Counted from the stretch's first letter, positions 15,814-24,818 are shown. The stretch: DNA of 33,335 nucleotides from Bryobacterales bacterium (GCA_019261985.1 JAFAQY010000116.1:1-33335), one strand, 5' to 3'. Notes: generated from the sequence alone by a model not told the origin. Translations and numbers: made by a program.

Positions 15814-17776
15814 AAAACTTCTATATCTTTGGATTGCGATAGGGGCGGCTTGTGCTCCGGCCGGCGCCCAGGAAGCGGCCCGGCCAATGACCGACAAGCT
15901 GTATGACGCGATCCGCGCAAACGACCTCAGTGGCCTGAAGGCTCTTCTGGATCAAAGCGTCAGCCCCAATACGCCGGATGGACGGCAGATCACGCCGCTC
16001 ATGTATGCGGCCGAGATCGGCTCTCTCGATGCAATGAAGATATTGGTCGAGCGCGGCGCGGATGTCAACGCGCAAAACGCCTTCGGCTCCACGGCGCTCA
16101 TGTGGTCCGTGTCCGATCCCCAGCGAGTCCGGCTCTTGCTTGACCACGGCGCGGATGTAAACAGAGTAGCCAAGAGCGGCCGGACGGCTCTGATCATCGC
16201 CGCATTCACGGATCCTTCCGTCGAGGTCGTGCGGATGCTCCTCGAAAAGGGCGCGAAGGTCGATGTAATGGATCGGCGCAACGTAACGCCTCTAAACGCG
16301 GCGACTTTCGGTGACGATACCGAAACCGTCCGTCTGTTGCTGAATGCCCGTGCGGATGTCACTACAGCGGACACGTTCATCGGATTGACGCCGCTGATTA
16401 ATGCCGCGGGTAATCGGAACGTCGAAGCGGTAAAGCTTCTACTCGCTCATGAAGCGAATGTGAACGCCGTGTCGAAGACCGAAGGCCTGCCTAAAATTCA
16501 AACCGGCACGGTCGAGTTCGGCGGTTGGACACCGCTGTTAATGGCCGCGCCGTTCGGCCCTCCGGAGCTTGTGAAGGTGCTGCTCGATGCGGGCGCAAAG
16601 GTAAATGTTCAGGACTATCGCGGCTTCACGCCGCTGATGCTGGCGGTTGGTACGGACCGCTACAGCCGCGAGACGGTCCGGATGTTGCTTGAGCATGGCG
16701 CAGACCTACGCCCGAAGACTCATTTCGGCGAGTCCGCGCTGGATTGGGCTTACAAATTCGGCGATGCGGAAGTGATCGGATCTTTGAACGGCAGTCCCAA
16801 GCCGCAAACACGAGTGGTTCTGAACGAAAAAACGCCTTCAGCCCTGGCCGCGGTCACGAAGAGCTTGGCGCTGCTGGATTCGACGACCTCGCAGTTTTTC
16901 ATGAAGAGCGGCTGCTTCGCCTGTCACGAGCAGCCTCCGGGAGAATTCGCCGCCTCCGCCGCGCGCTCGAACGGTATTCCGGTCGATGAAAAAGCTTCCC
17001 GCGAGCGCCGGTTGCAAATCACCTCCACGCTCGTCTCTTCCGGCCCCGTTCAGTTGGAGGGTGCCGCGGCGCTGGGCGGAGCGGATAACAATCTGTATTC
17101 CGTGGAAGCCTTGGTGCGCTCGGGATACGCGCCGGACCACATCACAGACTTTTTGGCCGCAAATCTTGCCGCATATCAGGGAAGCGATGGAGGATGGCAT
17201 CTTCCCGGGTACTCGCGTTCGCCGATTCAGGACAGCGATTTCTCGCGCACTGCGATGGCCATCCGCGCTTTGAAGAAATACGGCACGCCCGGCCGGGCGG
17301 CGGAGATAACCGGGCGGATCGAACGCGGAAAGCAGTTTCTGCTGCACGCCGAGCCGGTAATTCTGGAGGATTTGGATATGCGCCTAACCGGCATGGCCGC
17401 GGCGGGCGCAAGTCCGGCGGAATTGCGGAAGCTCGCTGGCCCAATCCTTTCACGCCAGCGCGCCGATGGCGGTTGGGCGCAGCGCGACGGGTTCGCGAGC
17501 GATGCCTACGCAACCGGGATGACTCTTTGGTCCTTGGCGGAGGCCGGTGTGCTCCGTCCCAGCGATGCTGCGTATCGAAAGGGAGTGGGATTCCTGCTCG
17601 GGACACAGAGCGCCGACGGCTCCTGGCACGTATCCAGTCGCGCGACCAAGTTTCAGCAGTATTTCGAGAGCGGCTTCCCCTACGGGCACGATCAGTGGAT
17701 TTCGACGATGGCGACGGGGTGGGCCATCAGCGCGCTGGCGCCCGCAACGAGTGAATCGACGGCACATGTTCGCTGA
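15806..17776 (+). CDS. Exported ankyrin-repeat protein with CxxCH site and alpha/alpha-barrel repeats
   Basis: The 656-residue protein opens with a signal peptide (KK, then LLYLWIAIGAACAPAGAQ, cleavage near residue 22), so it probably acts in the periplasm. Residues about 28-330 hold roughly eight ankyrin repeats, recognisable as TPLMYAAEIG, LLDHGADVN, LLEHGADL and similar. C370-C373-H374 (CFACH) is a c-type heme attachment motif. Residues about 430-645 contain QxxDGGW-like repeats (YQGSDGGW, QRADGGW, QSADGSW), typical of the squalene-cyclase/prenyltransferase alpha/alpha fold. No DxDD squalene-hopene cyclase acid motif is visible, so it is likely a binding scaffold, not an enzyme. Domain order is clear; the function of the fusion is unknown. 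Confidence 0.88.
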   Translation: MVKKLLYLWIAIGAACAPAGAQEAARPMTDKLYDAIRANDLSGLKALLDQSVSPNTPDGRQITPLMYAAEIGSLDAMKILVERGADVNAQNAFGSTALMWSVSDPQRVRLLLDHGADVNRVAKSGRTALIIAAFTDPSVEVVRMLLEKGAKVDVMDRRNVTPLNAATFGDDTETVRLLLNARADVTTADTFIGLTPLINAAGNRNVEAVKLLLAHEANVNAVSKTEGLPKIQTGTVEFGGWTPLLMAAPFGPPELVKVLLDAGAKVNVQDYRGFTPLMLAVGTDRYSRETVRMLLEHGADLRPKTHFGESALDWAYKFGDAEVIGSLNGSPKPQTRVVLNEKTPSALAAVTKSLALLDSTTSQFFMKSGCFACHEQPPGEFAASAARSNGIPVDEKASRERRLQITSTLVSSGPVQLEGAAALGGADNNLYSVEALVRSGYAPDHITDFLAANLAAYQGSDGGWHLPGYSRSPIQDSDFSRTAMAIRALKKYGTPGRAAEITGRIERGKQFLLHAEPVILEDLDMRLTGMAAAGASPAELRKLAGPILSRQRADGGWAQRDGFASDAYATGMTLWSLAEAGVLRPSDAAYRKGVGFLLGTQSADGSWHVSSRATKFQQYFESGFPYGHDQWISTMATGWAISALAPATSESTAHVR

Positions 17777-17826
17777 TTATCTCTAAGTCTTCTGGCTCCC
17801 GGTGCGATAATACTTGCAGGTTCCAC

Positions 17827-18438
17827 ATGGCTGTTGCGTATACGATCGGACACTCAAACCACTCTCTAGAGCGGTTTGTGGAACTCCTCCGGCAATTCGA
17901 GGTAGACGTCGTCGCCGACACCCGATCGCAGCCTCACTCGAGCTTTTGTCCGCATTTTAATCGCGAAAGCGTTAAGAGCTGGCTGGAGAAATCCGGTATT
18001 CGCTACGTGTACATGGGCAAAGAACTGGGCGGGCGGCCGGAGGGAAAACAGTTCTACGATCCCGAGGGCCACGTTTTTTACGGCAAGGTGGCGGACGCCG
18101 ACTTCTTCCTCCGGGGAATCGAACGGCTGGAGCGCGGTCTTAGCCGCTATCGAGGCATCGCTCTTCTTTGTAGCGAAGAAAACCCTTCGGTTTGCCATCG
18201 CCGTCTGCTGATCGCGCGGGTCCTTACGTCGCGCGGAATCCAGGTGCATCACATTCGCGGGGATGGCAGCCTGCAATCGGAACAGGAGTTACTCGCGGCG
18301 GAGGAAGCTGCTCAGCTTTCCCTCTTTGAAAGGGACGCATGGAAATCTATTCCATCGGTTTTACCAAAAAAACCGCGCGACAGTTCTTCGAAGCCATCCG
18401 AAACGCCGGTATTCGCCGCCTCATCGACGTCCGTCTGA
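17827..18438 (+). CDS. DUF488 family protein, first copy
   Basis: This 203-residue protein matches DUF488: it starts with YTIGHSNHSLERFVELL, then VVADTRSQPHSSFCPHFN, YMGKELGGRP, and the signature ALLCSEENPSVCHRRLL, whose CSE...CHR residues are the likely active or ligand site. The last 60 residues are a low-similarity tail that overlaps the next gene by 100 bases in another frame. A GATAAT element (17806-17811) sits 15 bases before the ATG, so the leader would be about 10 bases. Biochemistry of the family is not established as far as I know. A second DUF488 gene and an OB-domain-like gene follow immediately, so the three probably work together. Confidence 0.85.
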   Translation: MAVAYTIGHSNHSLERFVELLRQFEVDVVADTRSQPHSSFCPHFNRESVKSWLEKSGIRYVYMGKELGGRPEGKQFYDPEGHVFYGKVADADFFLRGIERLERGLSRYRGIALLCSEENPSVCHRRLLIARVLTSRGIQVHHIRGDGSLQSEQELLAAEEAAQLSLFERDAWKSIPSVLPKKPRDSSSKPSETPVFAASSTSV

Positions 18439-18776
18439 ACAATACATCTCAGTTGGCGGGTTTCGCAAAACGCGACGACCTCGAGTTTTTTCTGCGCGAA
18501 ATCTGCCGGGCGGACTACGTCCACGAACCTCTCTTAGCGCCCACGCAGGAGATGCTGGATAGCTATAAGAAGCAAAAAGGGAGTTGGGAAGAGTATGCGC
18601 GGCGGTTCCTAGATCTGATGAGGGAACGCGCGGTGCAACGCACGATGGACCGGTCTCTTTTTGCCGTTCCTTCTGTTCTCCTCTGTAGTGAGGAAACGTC
18701 GGAGCATTGCCACCGGCGGCTCGTAATTGAATACCTGAATGAGAATTGGGGTGAGATAAAAGCCGTTCATCTTTAA
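18339..18776 (+). CDS. DUF488 family protein, second copy
   Basis: A second, 145-residue DUF488 protein in a different frame overlaps the first by 100 bases (18339-18438). It opens MEIYSIGFTKKTARQFFEAI, followed by RLIDVRLNNTSQLAGFAKRD and VLLCSEETSEHCHRRLVIEYL, carrying the same CSE...CHR signature. The two copies are clearly diverged in sequence, not a recent duplication. AAGGGACGC lies just before the ATG as a weak ribosome binding site. The start is supported because the family signature IGxT lies at the same distance from the N-terminus as in the first copy. The next gene begins 11 bases after the stop. Confidence 0.87.
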   Translation: MEIYSIGFTKKTARQFFEAIRNAGIRRLIDVRLNNTSQLAGFAKRDDLEFFLREICRADYVHEPLLAPTQEMLDSYKKQKGSWEEYARRFLDLMRERAVQRTMDRSLFAVPSVLLCSEETSEHCHRRLVIEYLNENWGEIKAVHL

Positions 18777-18787
18777 CTATCTTTCTG

Positions 18788-19470
18788 GTGTTCGCGGATC
18801 TGATCTGCTTGGCACGATCGAATAAATATGGTGGATGGTGTGTCGCTGGTCTTCATACCAACACCGACGGCAGAGGGGAGTGGGTTCGTCCGGTCGCGGA
18901 TGGCGCGGACCACGGGCAGCTCTCATCGCGCACGATACGCTTGCAAGACGGGAGCCTGCCTCGACTCTTCGATCTGGTTCGTGTACCGCTTCGGGAACCC
19001 CGGCCAACTCCTTCCCAGCCGGAAAATTGGGTCATTTCCGGGATCCCTGGCAGTTGCGCCAACGTCCAGCGGCTCAGCATTGGCTCTCGTTATTAGAGAG
19101 GTCACTAGCTCCCGGACCCGAACTACTGGGAAATTCGAACGATCGGGTTCCCGAGCATATTTTCCTGGATCGCCCGAGTCTTGGCTCCCTGGCGCTGATT
19201 GTGCCGCAGGACCTGCGATGGTGGTCCGGCAAAGACTTTCACGGACGCCGGCAGTTCCGCGCCGTTTTTCGATTCAACGGGAATTTCTACGATCTTGCCA
19301 TCACGGATGGAGACTTTGTGAACCGGCTGCGGAACCTCCCGGAGGGTATACATCCTTTTAGCGCGGCGCAGATTCCGGCGGCGAGCCGGGTTTACCTCCT
19401 CATTAGCCTGGGCGAGCCCTTGAACGGATTATGCTACAAGCTGGTAGCCAGCATTATCGTCCAACCCTGA
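18788..19470 (+). pseudogene. Two-OB-domain-like gene broken by a one-base frameshift
   Basis: Two overlapping frames together make one coherent protein of about 227 residues. The first, from GTG 18788, reads LICLARSNKYGGWCVAG and GRGEWVRPVADGADHGQLS up to PENWVISG. The second continues DPWQLRQRPAAQHWLSLLE, then FLDRPSLGSLALIVPQDLRW, FRAVFRFNGNFYDLAITD and YLLISLGEPLNGLCYKLVA, to a stop at 19470. Adding one G to the GGG at 19040-19042 gives WVISGDPWQL and joins them. From memory this resembles a dual-OB-domain family found next to DUF488 genes; I cannot confirm that here. It may be a real mutation or an assembly error. It lies 11 bases after the second DUF488 gene. Confidence 0.7.
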
Positions 19471-19500
19471 TGCATGTTTACAACCATGTCAGAATGCTTA

Positions 19501-19680
19501 CTACCCTTTGCGCATTTCGAGCTTATCAAGGCGGCGCGCAGTTCGGGTCGAGCCGCGGGCCTGTGTATCGAAGCGGACCTCAATCCTTCCAAAACCAGCG
19601 CGCGCCCCGTTTTCAAGGCTGCGAATTTGATTTTCCAAGCCGTCCTTCAAATCGATTATCAGTTTTTCCAAATTTTCCAT
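19501..19680 (-). CDS. Small charged coiled-coil-like protein, 59 residues
   Basis: A minus-strand frame from ATG 19680 to TAG 19501 encodes 59 residues. It starts MENLEKLIIDLKDGLENQIR and continues GFGRIEVRFDTQ, then TRTARRLDKLEMRKG. The spacing of L, I and F with flanking charged residues suggests an amphipathic helix or coiled coil. The phrase pattern (RxxxRFDTQ, RRLDKLE) reminds me of short acidobacterial hypothetical proteins, often longer than this, so it may be truncated. It faces away from mutS, and no ribosome binding site is obvious. Function unknown. Confidence 0.5.
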   Translation of the reverse strand: MENLEKLIIDLKDGLENQIRSLENGARAGFGRIEVRFDTQARGSTRTARRLDKLEMRKG

Positions 19681-19750
19681 TTTCAGTTTATGTTAACAAC
19701 CGCAAGCATAAGGTGTGGGCAATGAACCGAGCGCGATAATAAAACTTCTC

Positions 19751-22318
19751 ATGTCCGTCGAGCCTTCCACGCCGCTGATGCGGCAGTATCACGGCATCAA
19801 GCAGCAGGTTCCGAACACGCTGCTGATGTTTCGCCTCGGCGACTTTTACGAGCTCTTCTACGACGATGCCGTCACCGCCGCCCGTGAGCTGGAAATCACG
19901 CTCACTTCGCGGAACAAAGAAAAAGACCAGCCGATTCCAATGTGTGGAGTGCCGTATCACTCGGCTGAAAATTACATCGCCCGCCTGATCCAGAAAGGCT
20001 ACCGCGTCGCCATCTGCGATCAGATGGAAGACCCCAGCGTAGCCAAGAAACTGGTCAAACGCGAAGTGACACGGATCGTCACGCCCGGCACGGCGATGAA
20101 CTCGCAGGTGCTCCGCTCGCACGAGAACAACTATCTCGCCGCGGTCATGCCGAACGGCACGCGGGCCGGGTTTGCATACGTGGACGTTTCCACCGGCGAA
20201 TTTCGCGCCACGGAAATCGAATTGGCCGACCTTACGGCCTCGCTGGAAACGCTTAGCGTTCGTGAGGCGGTCGCGCCGACAGGCACGCAACTGAAGCTGC
20301 CCTGCCTTCAGACGGATGTCGAGCCGTGGGTGTTCGCGCCCGACTACGCCACCCGCAGCGTAGCGGATCACTTCCGTTTACTGGCGCTGGATGGATGCGG
20401 CTTGGAAGGGCGTCCGCTGGCAACTGGCGCAGCCGCCGCGATTTTGCACTATCTGCGTGAGACGCAGCGGGCCGCGCTCGATCACCTGGAGCGCCCTTCG
20501 TTTTACGACCGCAGCGATGCTCTGGTACTGGACGCGACAACCGTGCGTAATCTGGAGTTGGTCGAGCCGCTGTTCGCCGGTGAATCGAAAGATGCAACGC
20601 TCCTCCATGTGCTGGATCGGACGCGCACCGGAATGGGCGGACGCCTGCTCCGCCGGCGGTTGCTGGCTCCTTCAGTAGATGCGGCCGAGATCGATGCACG
20701 GCTGGACGCGGTGGCAGAGTTACATGCCGCCGCCATTCTGCGATCCCAGCTTGGCGACGACCTCGCGCGAATTCTAGACCTCGAGCGGCTCCTTTCAAAA
20801 ATCAGCTTGTCATCCGCCGGTCCGCGCGATTTATTGGCGCTCGCCCGTTCTCTGGCGGTGATCCCGTCGCTGAAGCAGCGTCTCGAAAACGCGACATCGG
20901 CGCGCCTGCGGGAGATTGCGGCGGGCCTCGATGAGATCGCCGAGGTTCGGGATCGCGTGTTAGCAGGAATCGCCGATGAGCCCCCGGTAAATCTCGCCGA
21001 TGGCGGAGCCATTCGTCCGGGCTTCGACTCGCGCGTCGACGAGCTACGCGGGTTATCGCAAAACAGCCGCGCTTACCTCGCGCAAATTGAGGCTCGCGAG
21101 CGCGAGCGCACCGGAATCGGGTCCCTCAAGGTGCGCTTCAACAATGTTTTCGGATTCTATATCGAGATCTCGAAAGCCAACTTGCACCTTGCGCCGAAAG
21201 ACTATGACCGTAAGCAGACGCTGGTAAATGCCGAGCGCTTCACAACGCCTGAGTTGAAGGAGCTGGAGACCAAAATCCTGGAGGCGGACGATAGTATTCT
21301 GGCGTTGGAGCGTGAGATCTTCGAGGGACTTCGGTCGCTCGCCTCTTCGCACGCTGGTAGGATTAAGGCCACCGCGGCGGCCGTGGCTGAATTGGATTGC
21401 ACCGTAGCGCTGGCCGAAGTGGCGGCGCAAAACCGCTACACGCGTCCGCGCTTTTCAGAAAACGCGGAAACCAATGTCGTTGCCGCGCGCCATCCGGTGA
21501 TCGAAAAACTCGCGGAAAAAGACGCGCAACGTTTTATCCCCAACGATCTGTATTTCCACCCGGAATCGCAATTCATCGCCGTGATCACAGGGCCCAACAT
21601 GGGCGGCAAGTCCACGTATCTTCGACAGGCCGCGCTGCTTTCCATCCTGGCGCAGATGGGATCGTTCGTACCTGCCGATTCGGCGCTGCTTCCGATTGTG
21701 GACCGCGTCTTCACCCGTATCGGGGCCGCCGATAACCTGGCCCGCGGACGGTCGACATTCATGGTTGAAATGACGGAAACGGCCGTCATTTTGAACACCG
21801 CTACCGCCCGCAGCCTGATCGTGCTGGATGAAATCGGACGCGGCACAGCCACCTATGACGGCCTGGCGCTGGCGTGGGCCGTGATCGAACATATTCATCG
21901 CCATATTCGAGCCAAGACATTGTTCGCCACGCATTATCACGAGCTCACCGAGCTTGCGGCACAGCTCGAAGGCGTCCGGAATTTGCATGTTTCGGTCAAA
22001 GAATCCGGCGACCAAATCTTGTTTCTGCGGCGCGTTGAGCCGGGCGCCGCCGATCGCAGCTACGGCATTGAAGTGGCCCGCCTGGCCGCGCTGCCGGTGA
22101 CCGTTATCGAGCGTGCCCGTCAAATTCTGGCGCTGCACGAATCGGCGGAGCACACCGTCACCGAAGAGCTTGCTCCAAGGCCCGCGCCGATGCAGATTCA
22201 ACTCTTCGAGCCCGTGCACTATGAGATAGCCGAGCGCATCCGCAAGCTGAATCTGGACCAACTGCGTCCGATTGAGGCTTTGCAGTTACTGGCCGATTTA
22301 CAGAAAGAGCTCTCGTGA
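19751..22318 (+). CDS. mutS: DNA mismatch repair protein MutS
   Basis: MutS recognises base mismatches and small loops and recruits MutL. From ATG 19751 the protein has 855 residues, the usual length. The mismatch wedge is F32-Y33-E34 in LGDFYELF, and the connector and clamp domains occupy the middle. The ATPase has Walker A GPNMGGKST (K620), Walker B VLDEIGRGTATYDGLALAWA (the usual GTSTYDG has Ala here) and THYHELTEL. QIQLF from Q815 fits a beta-clamp-binding motif. A GTG at 19715 extends the frame by 12 codons, but those residues are not MutS-like. The stop overlaps anmK by GTGA. Mismatch repair and cell-wall recycling are unrelated, so the overlap is only transcriptional convenience. Confidence 0.97.
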   Translation: MSVEPSTPLMRQYHGIKQQVPNTLLMFRLGDFYELFYDDAVTAARELEITLTSRNKEKDQPIPMCGVPYHSAENYIARLIQKGYRVAICDQMEDPSVAKKLVKREVTRIVTPGTAMNSQVLRSHENNYLAAVMPNGTRAGFAYVDVSTGEFRATEIELADLTASLETLSVREAVAPTGTQLKLPCLQTDVEPWVFAPDYATRSVADHFRLLALDGCGLEGRPLATGAAAAILHYLRETQRAALDHLERPSFYDRSDALVLDATTVRNLELVEPLFAGESKDATLLHVLDRTRTGMGGRLLRRRLLAPSVDAAEIDARLDAVAELHAAAILRSQLGDDLARILDLERLLSKISLSSAGPRDLLALARSLAVIPSLKQRLENATSARLREIAAGLDEIAEVRDRVLAGIADEPPVNLADGGAIRPGFDSRVDELRGLSQNSRAYLAQIEARERERTGIGSLKVRFNNVFGFYIEISKANLHLAPKDYDRKQTLVNAERFTTPELKELETKILEADDSILALEREIFEGLRSLASSHAGRIKATAAAVAELDCTVALAEVAAQNRYTRPRFSENAETNVVAARHPVIEKLAEKDAQRFIPNDLYFHPESQFIAVITGPNMGGKSTYLRQAALLSILAQMGSFVPADSALLPIVDRVFTRIGAADNLARGRSTFMVEMTETAVILNTATARSLIVLDEIGRGTATYDGLALAWAVIEHIHRHIRAKTLFATHYHELTELAAQLEGVRNLHVSVKESGDQILFLRRVEPGAADRSYGIEVARLAALPVTVIERARQILALHESAEHTVTEELAPRPAPMQIQLFEPVHYEIAERIRKLNLDQLRPIEALQLLADLQKELS

Positions 22319-23442
22319 AGATCGCCGGAATCATGAGCGGCACCTCGCTCGATGGCATCGATGTGGCGATTGTTGAAATCGGGCGCGGCGGCAACGTCAA
22401 GCCGGTCGCTTTCCGCTCGTTCCCTTACCCGAACGCCGTGCGCGAGGCGCTGCTTGCGATATCGAATGCGAACACACACACCTCATCAATTTCGCGCTTG
22501 AATTTTTTATTGGGCGAGCTGTATGCGGAGGCGCTCATTGCCGCCGCGCGGCGCGCGAAAATTCCGCTGGAGGAAATCGCCGCGGTTGGCATGCACGGTC
22601 AAACGATTTTCCACGAAGGTACGCCCGTCAAGTATTTGGGCCGGTGCATCGCCAGCACATTGCAGATCGGCGAGGCCGCCGTGGTCGCGGAGCGCACCGG
22701 CGTCGAAGTAATTTCGAATTTCCGCGAGAGAGATATCGCCGCGGGCGGGGCGGGCGCGCCGCTGGTGCCGCTAGTGGATTATTTGCTTTTTCGACACCGC
22801 ACAATCTGCCGGGCTGTAGTCAACATCGGCGGAATTGCGAATGTCACGATTTTGCCGCGCAACCCCAGATCGGACCAGGTGATTGCATTCGACACGGGCC
22901 CAGGCAACATGGTCATTGACGCACTGGTCGCGCGCTATACTCACGGCGGCCAAACCTACGACCGCAACGGACGCATCGCCCGCTCCGCAAAAGTCAATGA
23001 CGGCTTGCGCGCCTCCTTGATGGACAGTCCGTATTTCGAGCGCAAGCCCCCGAAAACCGCGGGCCGCGAACAATTTGGCCGGGAATTCGTAGATCGACTG
23101 ATCGCAACGGAAATTCCGCTGCCGGATTTAATCGCCACGGCCACGGATCTGACAGCGGTCACAATCGGACGGGCCATCTTGCGCAACACAACGTATGACG
23201 ATGTTCAGATCATCGTATCCGGCGGCGGGGTCCACAATGGTTACCTCATGCAGCGGTTGAAATACTATGTGAGCCCCTGGACAGTCCGGAGCGCCTTAGA
23301 ATTCGGTATCGATCCGGATGCGAAAGAGGCGATCGCGTTCGCGGTGCTTGCCTACAGACGCCTGACCGGCAAGCCGGGAAATGTGCCGTCGGCAACCGGG
23401 GCGAGGCGGCCGGTGCGGCTAGGCAAAGCCACGCCGGCGTAA
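22315..23442 (+). CDS. anmK: Anhydro-N-acetylmuramic acid kinase
   Basis: AnmK phosphorylates and opens 1,6-anhydro-N-acetylmuramic acid released by lytic transglycosylases, feeding peptidoglycan recycling. The 375-residue protein begins KIAGIMSGTSLDGIDVAIV, with the family phosphate-binding GTSLDG at residues 9-14. It continues with GMHGQTIFHEG, VVNIGGIANVT, FDTGPGNMVIDAL and VSGGGVHNGYLM. Start GTG 22315 overlaps the mutS stop. The C-terminal tail, from about residue 358, is Pro/Gly/Arg-rich and variable. No murQ or nagZ is nearby. Confidence 0.95.
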   Translation: MKIAGIMSGTSLDGIDVAIVEIGRGGNVKPVAFRSFPYPNAVREALLAISNANTHTSSISRLNFLLGELYAEALIAAARRAKIPLEEIAAVGMHGQTIFHEGTPVKYLGRCIASTLQIGEAAVVAERTGVEVISNFRERDIAAGGAGAPLVPLVDYLLFRHRTICRAVVNIGGIANVTILPRNPRSDQVIAFDTGPGNMVIDALVARYTHGGQTYDRNGRIARSAKVNDGLRASLMDSPYFERKPPKTAGREQFGREFVDRLIATEIPLPDLIATATDLTAVTIGRAILRNTTYDDVQIIVSGGGVHNGYLMQRLKYYVSPWTVRSALEFGIDPDAKEAIAFAVLAYRRLTGKPGNVPSATGARRPVRLGKATPA

Positions 23443-23467
23443 GCGACGGCTAACGCGGGAAACGCAG

Positions 23468-23716
23468 TTATCCGCTTTCATCCCCCGGTAAAGGCGCCTT
23501 GCCTCTGCCGGCTCGTTTCAAGACACGCTTGGCCTGCGCGAGATCCGGTCGGGCGACGCGTTCGGCGAAGTAGTCCTGTGTTCTGAGGGCCGATAGTTTC
23601 TCAGCCACGGCGACGTTGATGAACTGGTTGAGCGCCACTCCTTCTCTCGCGGATACTCTTCGTGCCTCCTCTAACAGGGAGTTCTGCAGCCGCAGCGCTA
23701 CATTACTTCTCCTCAA
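23468..23716 (-). CDS. HicB/RHH-type small antitoxin-like protein
   Basis: From a TTG start at 23716 the 82-residue protein reads LRRSNVALRLQNSLLEEARR, then GVALNQFINVAVAEKLSALR and LAQAKRVLKRAGRGKAPLPG. That is the ribbon-helix-helix arrangement (beta strand NVALRL, then two helices) of HicB/CopG-type antitoxins with a C-terminal interaction tail. GGAAGGAG stands 10 bases upstream of the TTG, a good ribosome binding site that decides the start over the longer open frame to 23800. No toxin partner lies on either side: anmK is convergent and a deacetylase gene is upstream. It may regulate its own gene or be an orphan. Confidence 0.75.
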   Translation of the reverse strand: MRRSNVALRLQNSLLEEARRVSAREGVALNQFINVAVAEKLSALRTQDYFAERVARPDLAQAKRVLKRAGRGKAPLPGDESG

Positions 23717-23849
23717 GCGATTCGATCTCCTTCCAGGCTTCGGGCGGGGTGAGCGCTCGGACTCCGAACTCCGCCGCGGACTACACCCCCATTCCCTCAC
23801 AGATGCTACATATCACCTTCAATAGCACTCTCGACATCAGCGGCCCGAG

Positions 23850-24794
23850 CTACTTCGCTTCCGTCAGCGCCTTCACGTGCGCCGCCGCCGCTAATCCGAG
23901 GCCGTCCAGGTTGTACCCGCCCTCAAGCACCGACACCAGCCTTCCGCCCGCATATTTGTCCGCGATCTCGAGGGCGATTGCGGTAAGTTCCCCGAAGTCG
24001 GCGTCGGATAGAGTGAACCGTCCCAGGGGATCGGCGATGCGCGAGTCGAACCCCGCCGAGAGCATTACCAGGTCGGGCTTAAATCCATCGGCAGCGTCGG
24101 CCAGATTGCGGCGGTACACCGGAAGAATGTCCTCGCGACCGGTGCCCGCCGGAAATGGGCAGTTCATGGTGCATCCCTTGCCCTTGCCCTCGCCGGTTTC
24201 ACTGCGCGCGCCTGTGCCCGGATACCAGGGCGATTGATGTGTGCTGAAGAAAAAAACCGAACCGTCGGAATAAAAAATGTCCTGCGTGCCGTTGCCGTGA
24301 TGCACGTCCCAATCGGCGATAAGCACCCGCTCGACCCCGTGCGTTTTTTGAGCGTAACGCGCGGCTATGGCGATGCTGTTGAAGATGCAGAAGCCCATTC
24401 CCTGCTCGGGCCGCGCATGATGGCCCGGCGGCCGCACCGCGCAAAACGCATTCCTCGCGTGGCCGCTCATCACGGCGTCCACTGCGTTCAGCACTCCGCC
24501 CGTGGCCCTCAGCGCGACCTCATACGATTGCGAACTGACGGCGGTGTCTCCAGTGCTCAGCTCGCGAGCGCCGGATACAATTTCGCGGCGCACGTCGTGG
24601 ATATAATCGCGGCTGTGACAAAGCGCGATTTCATCTTCCGTCGCGGGGCGCGACTCGACTCGCGCAGGGGCGTCCAGGAAGCCGGCATGCGTCAGCGCGC
24701 GCACAACGGCGTCGAAGCGCTCGGGCCGTTCCGGATGACCCGGGCCGGTGTAGTGGCTTTTGTAAATTGGGTCCGCCAGCAGGACGGTGGACAC
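23850..24794 (-). CDS. Histone deacetylase-superfamily amidohydrolase (class II/AcuC-like)
   Basis: Zinc-dependent deacetylase of the HDAC superfamily, 314 residues; substrates in bacteria may be acetylated enzymes, polyamines or small molecules. Features: opening HPERPERFDAVVRAL, the charge-relay histidines in RPPGHHARP, the metal-binding DWDVHHGNGTQ, SAGFDSRIADPLG, and VLEGGYNLDGL near the end. The arrangement GHHA...DVHHGNGT is typical for class II-like HDACs. Its start lies 24 bp after the selB stop on the same strand, so the two are probably cotranscribed. No link between selenocysteine decoding and this enzyme is known to me. Confidence 0.92.
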   Translation of the reverse strand: MSTVLLADPIYKSHYTGPGHPERPERFDAVVRALTHAGFLDAPARVESRPATEDEIALCHSRDYIHDVRREIVSGARELSTGDTAVSSQSYEVALRATGGVLNAVDAVMSGHARNAFCAVRPPGHHARPEQGMGFCIFNSIAIAARYAQKTHGVERVLIADWDVHHGNGTQDIFYSDGSVFFFSTHQSPWYPGTGARSETGEGKGKGCTMNCPFPAGTGREDILPVYRRNLADAADGFKPDLVMLSAGFDSRIADPLGRFTLSDADFGELTAIALEIADKYAGGRLVSVLEGGYNLDGLGLAAAAHVKALTEAK

Positions 24795-24818
24795 TCTTAT
24801 GCTCCTTTGTTCTTCAGC

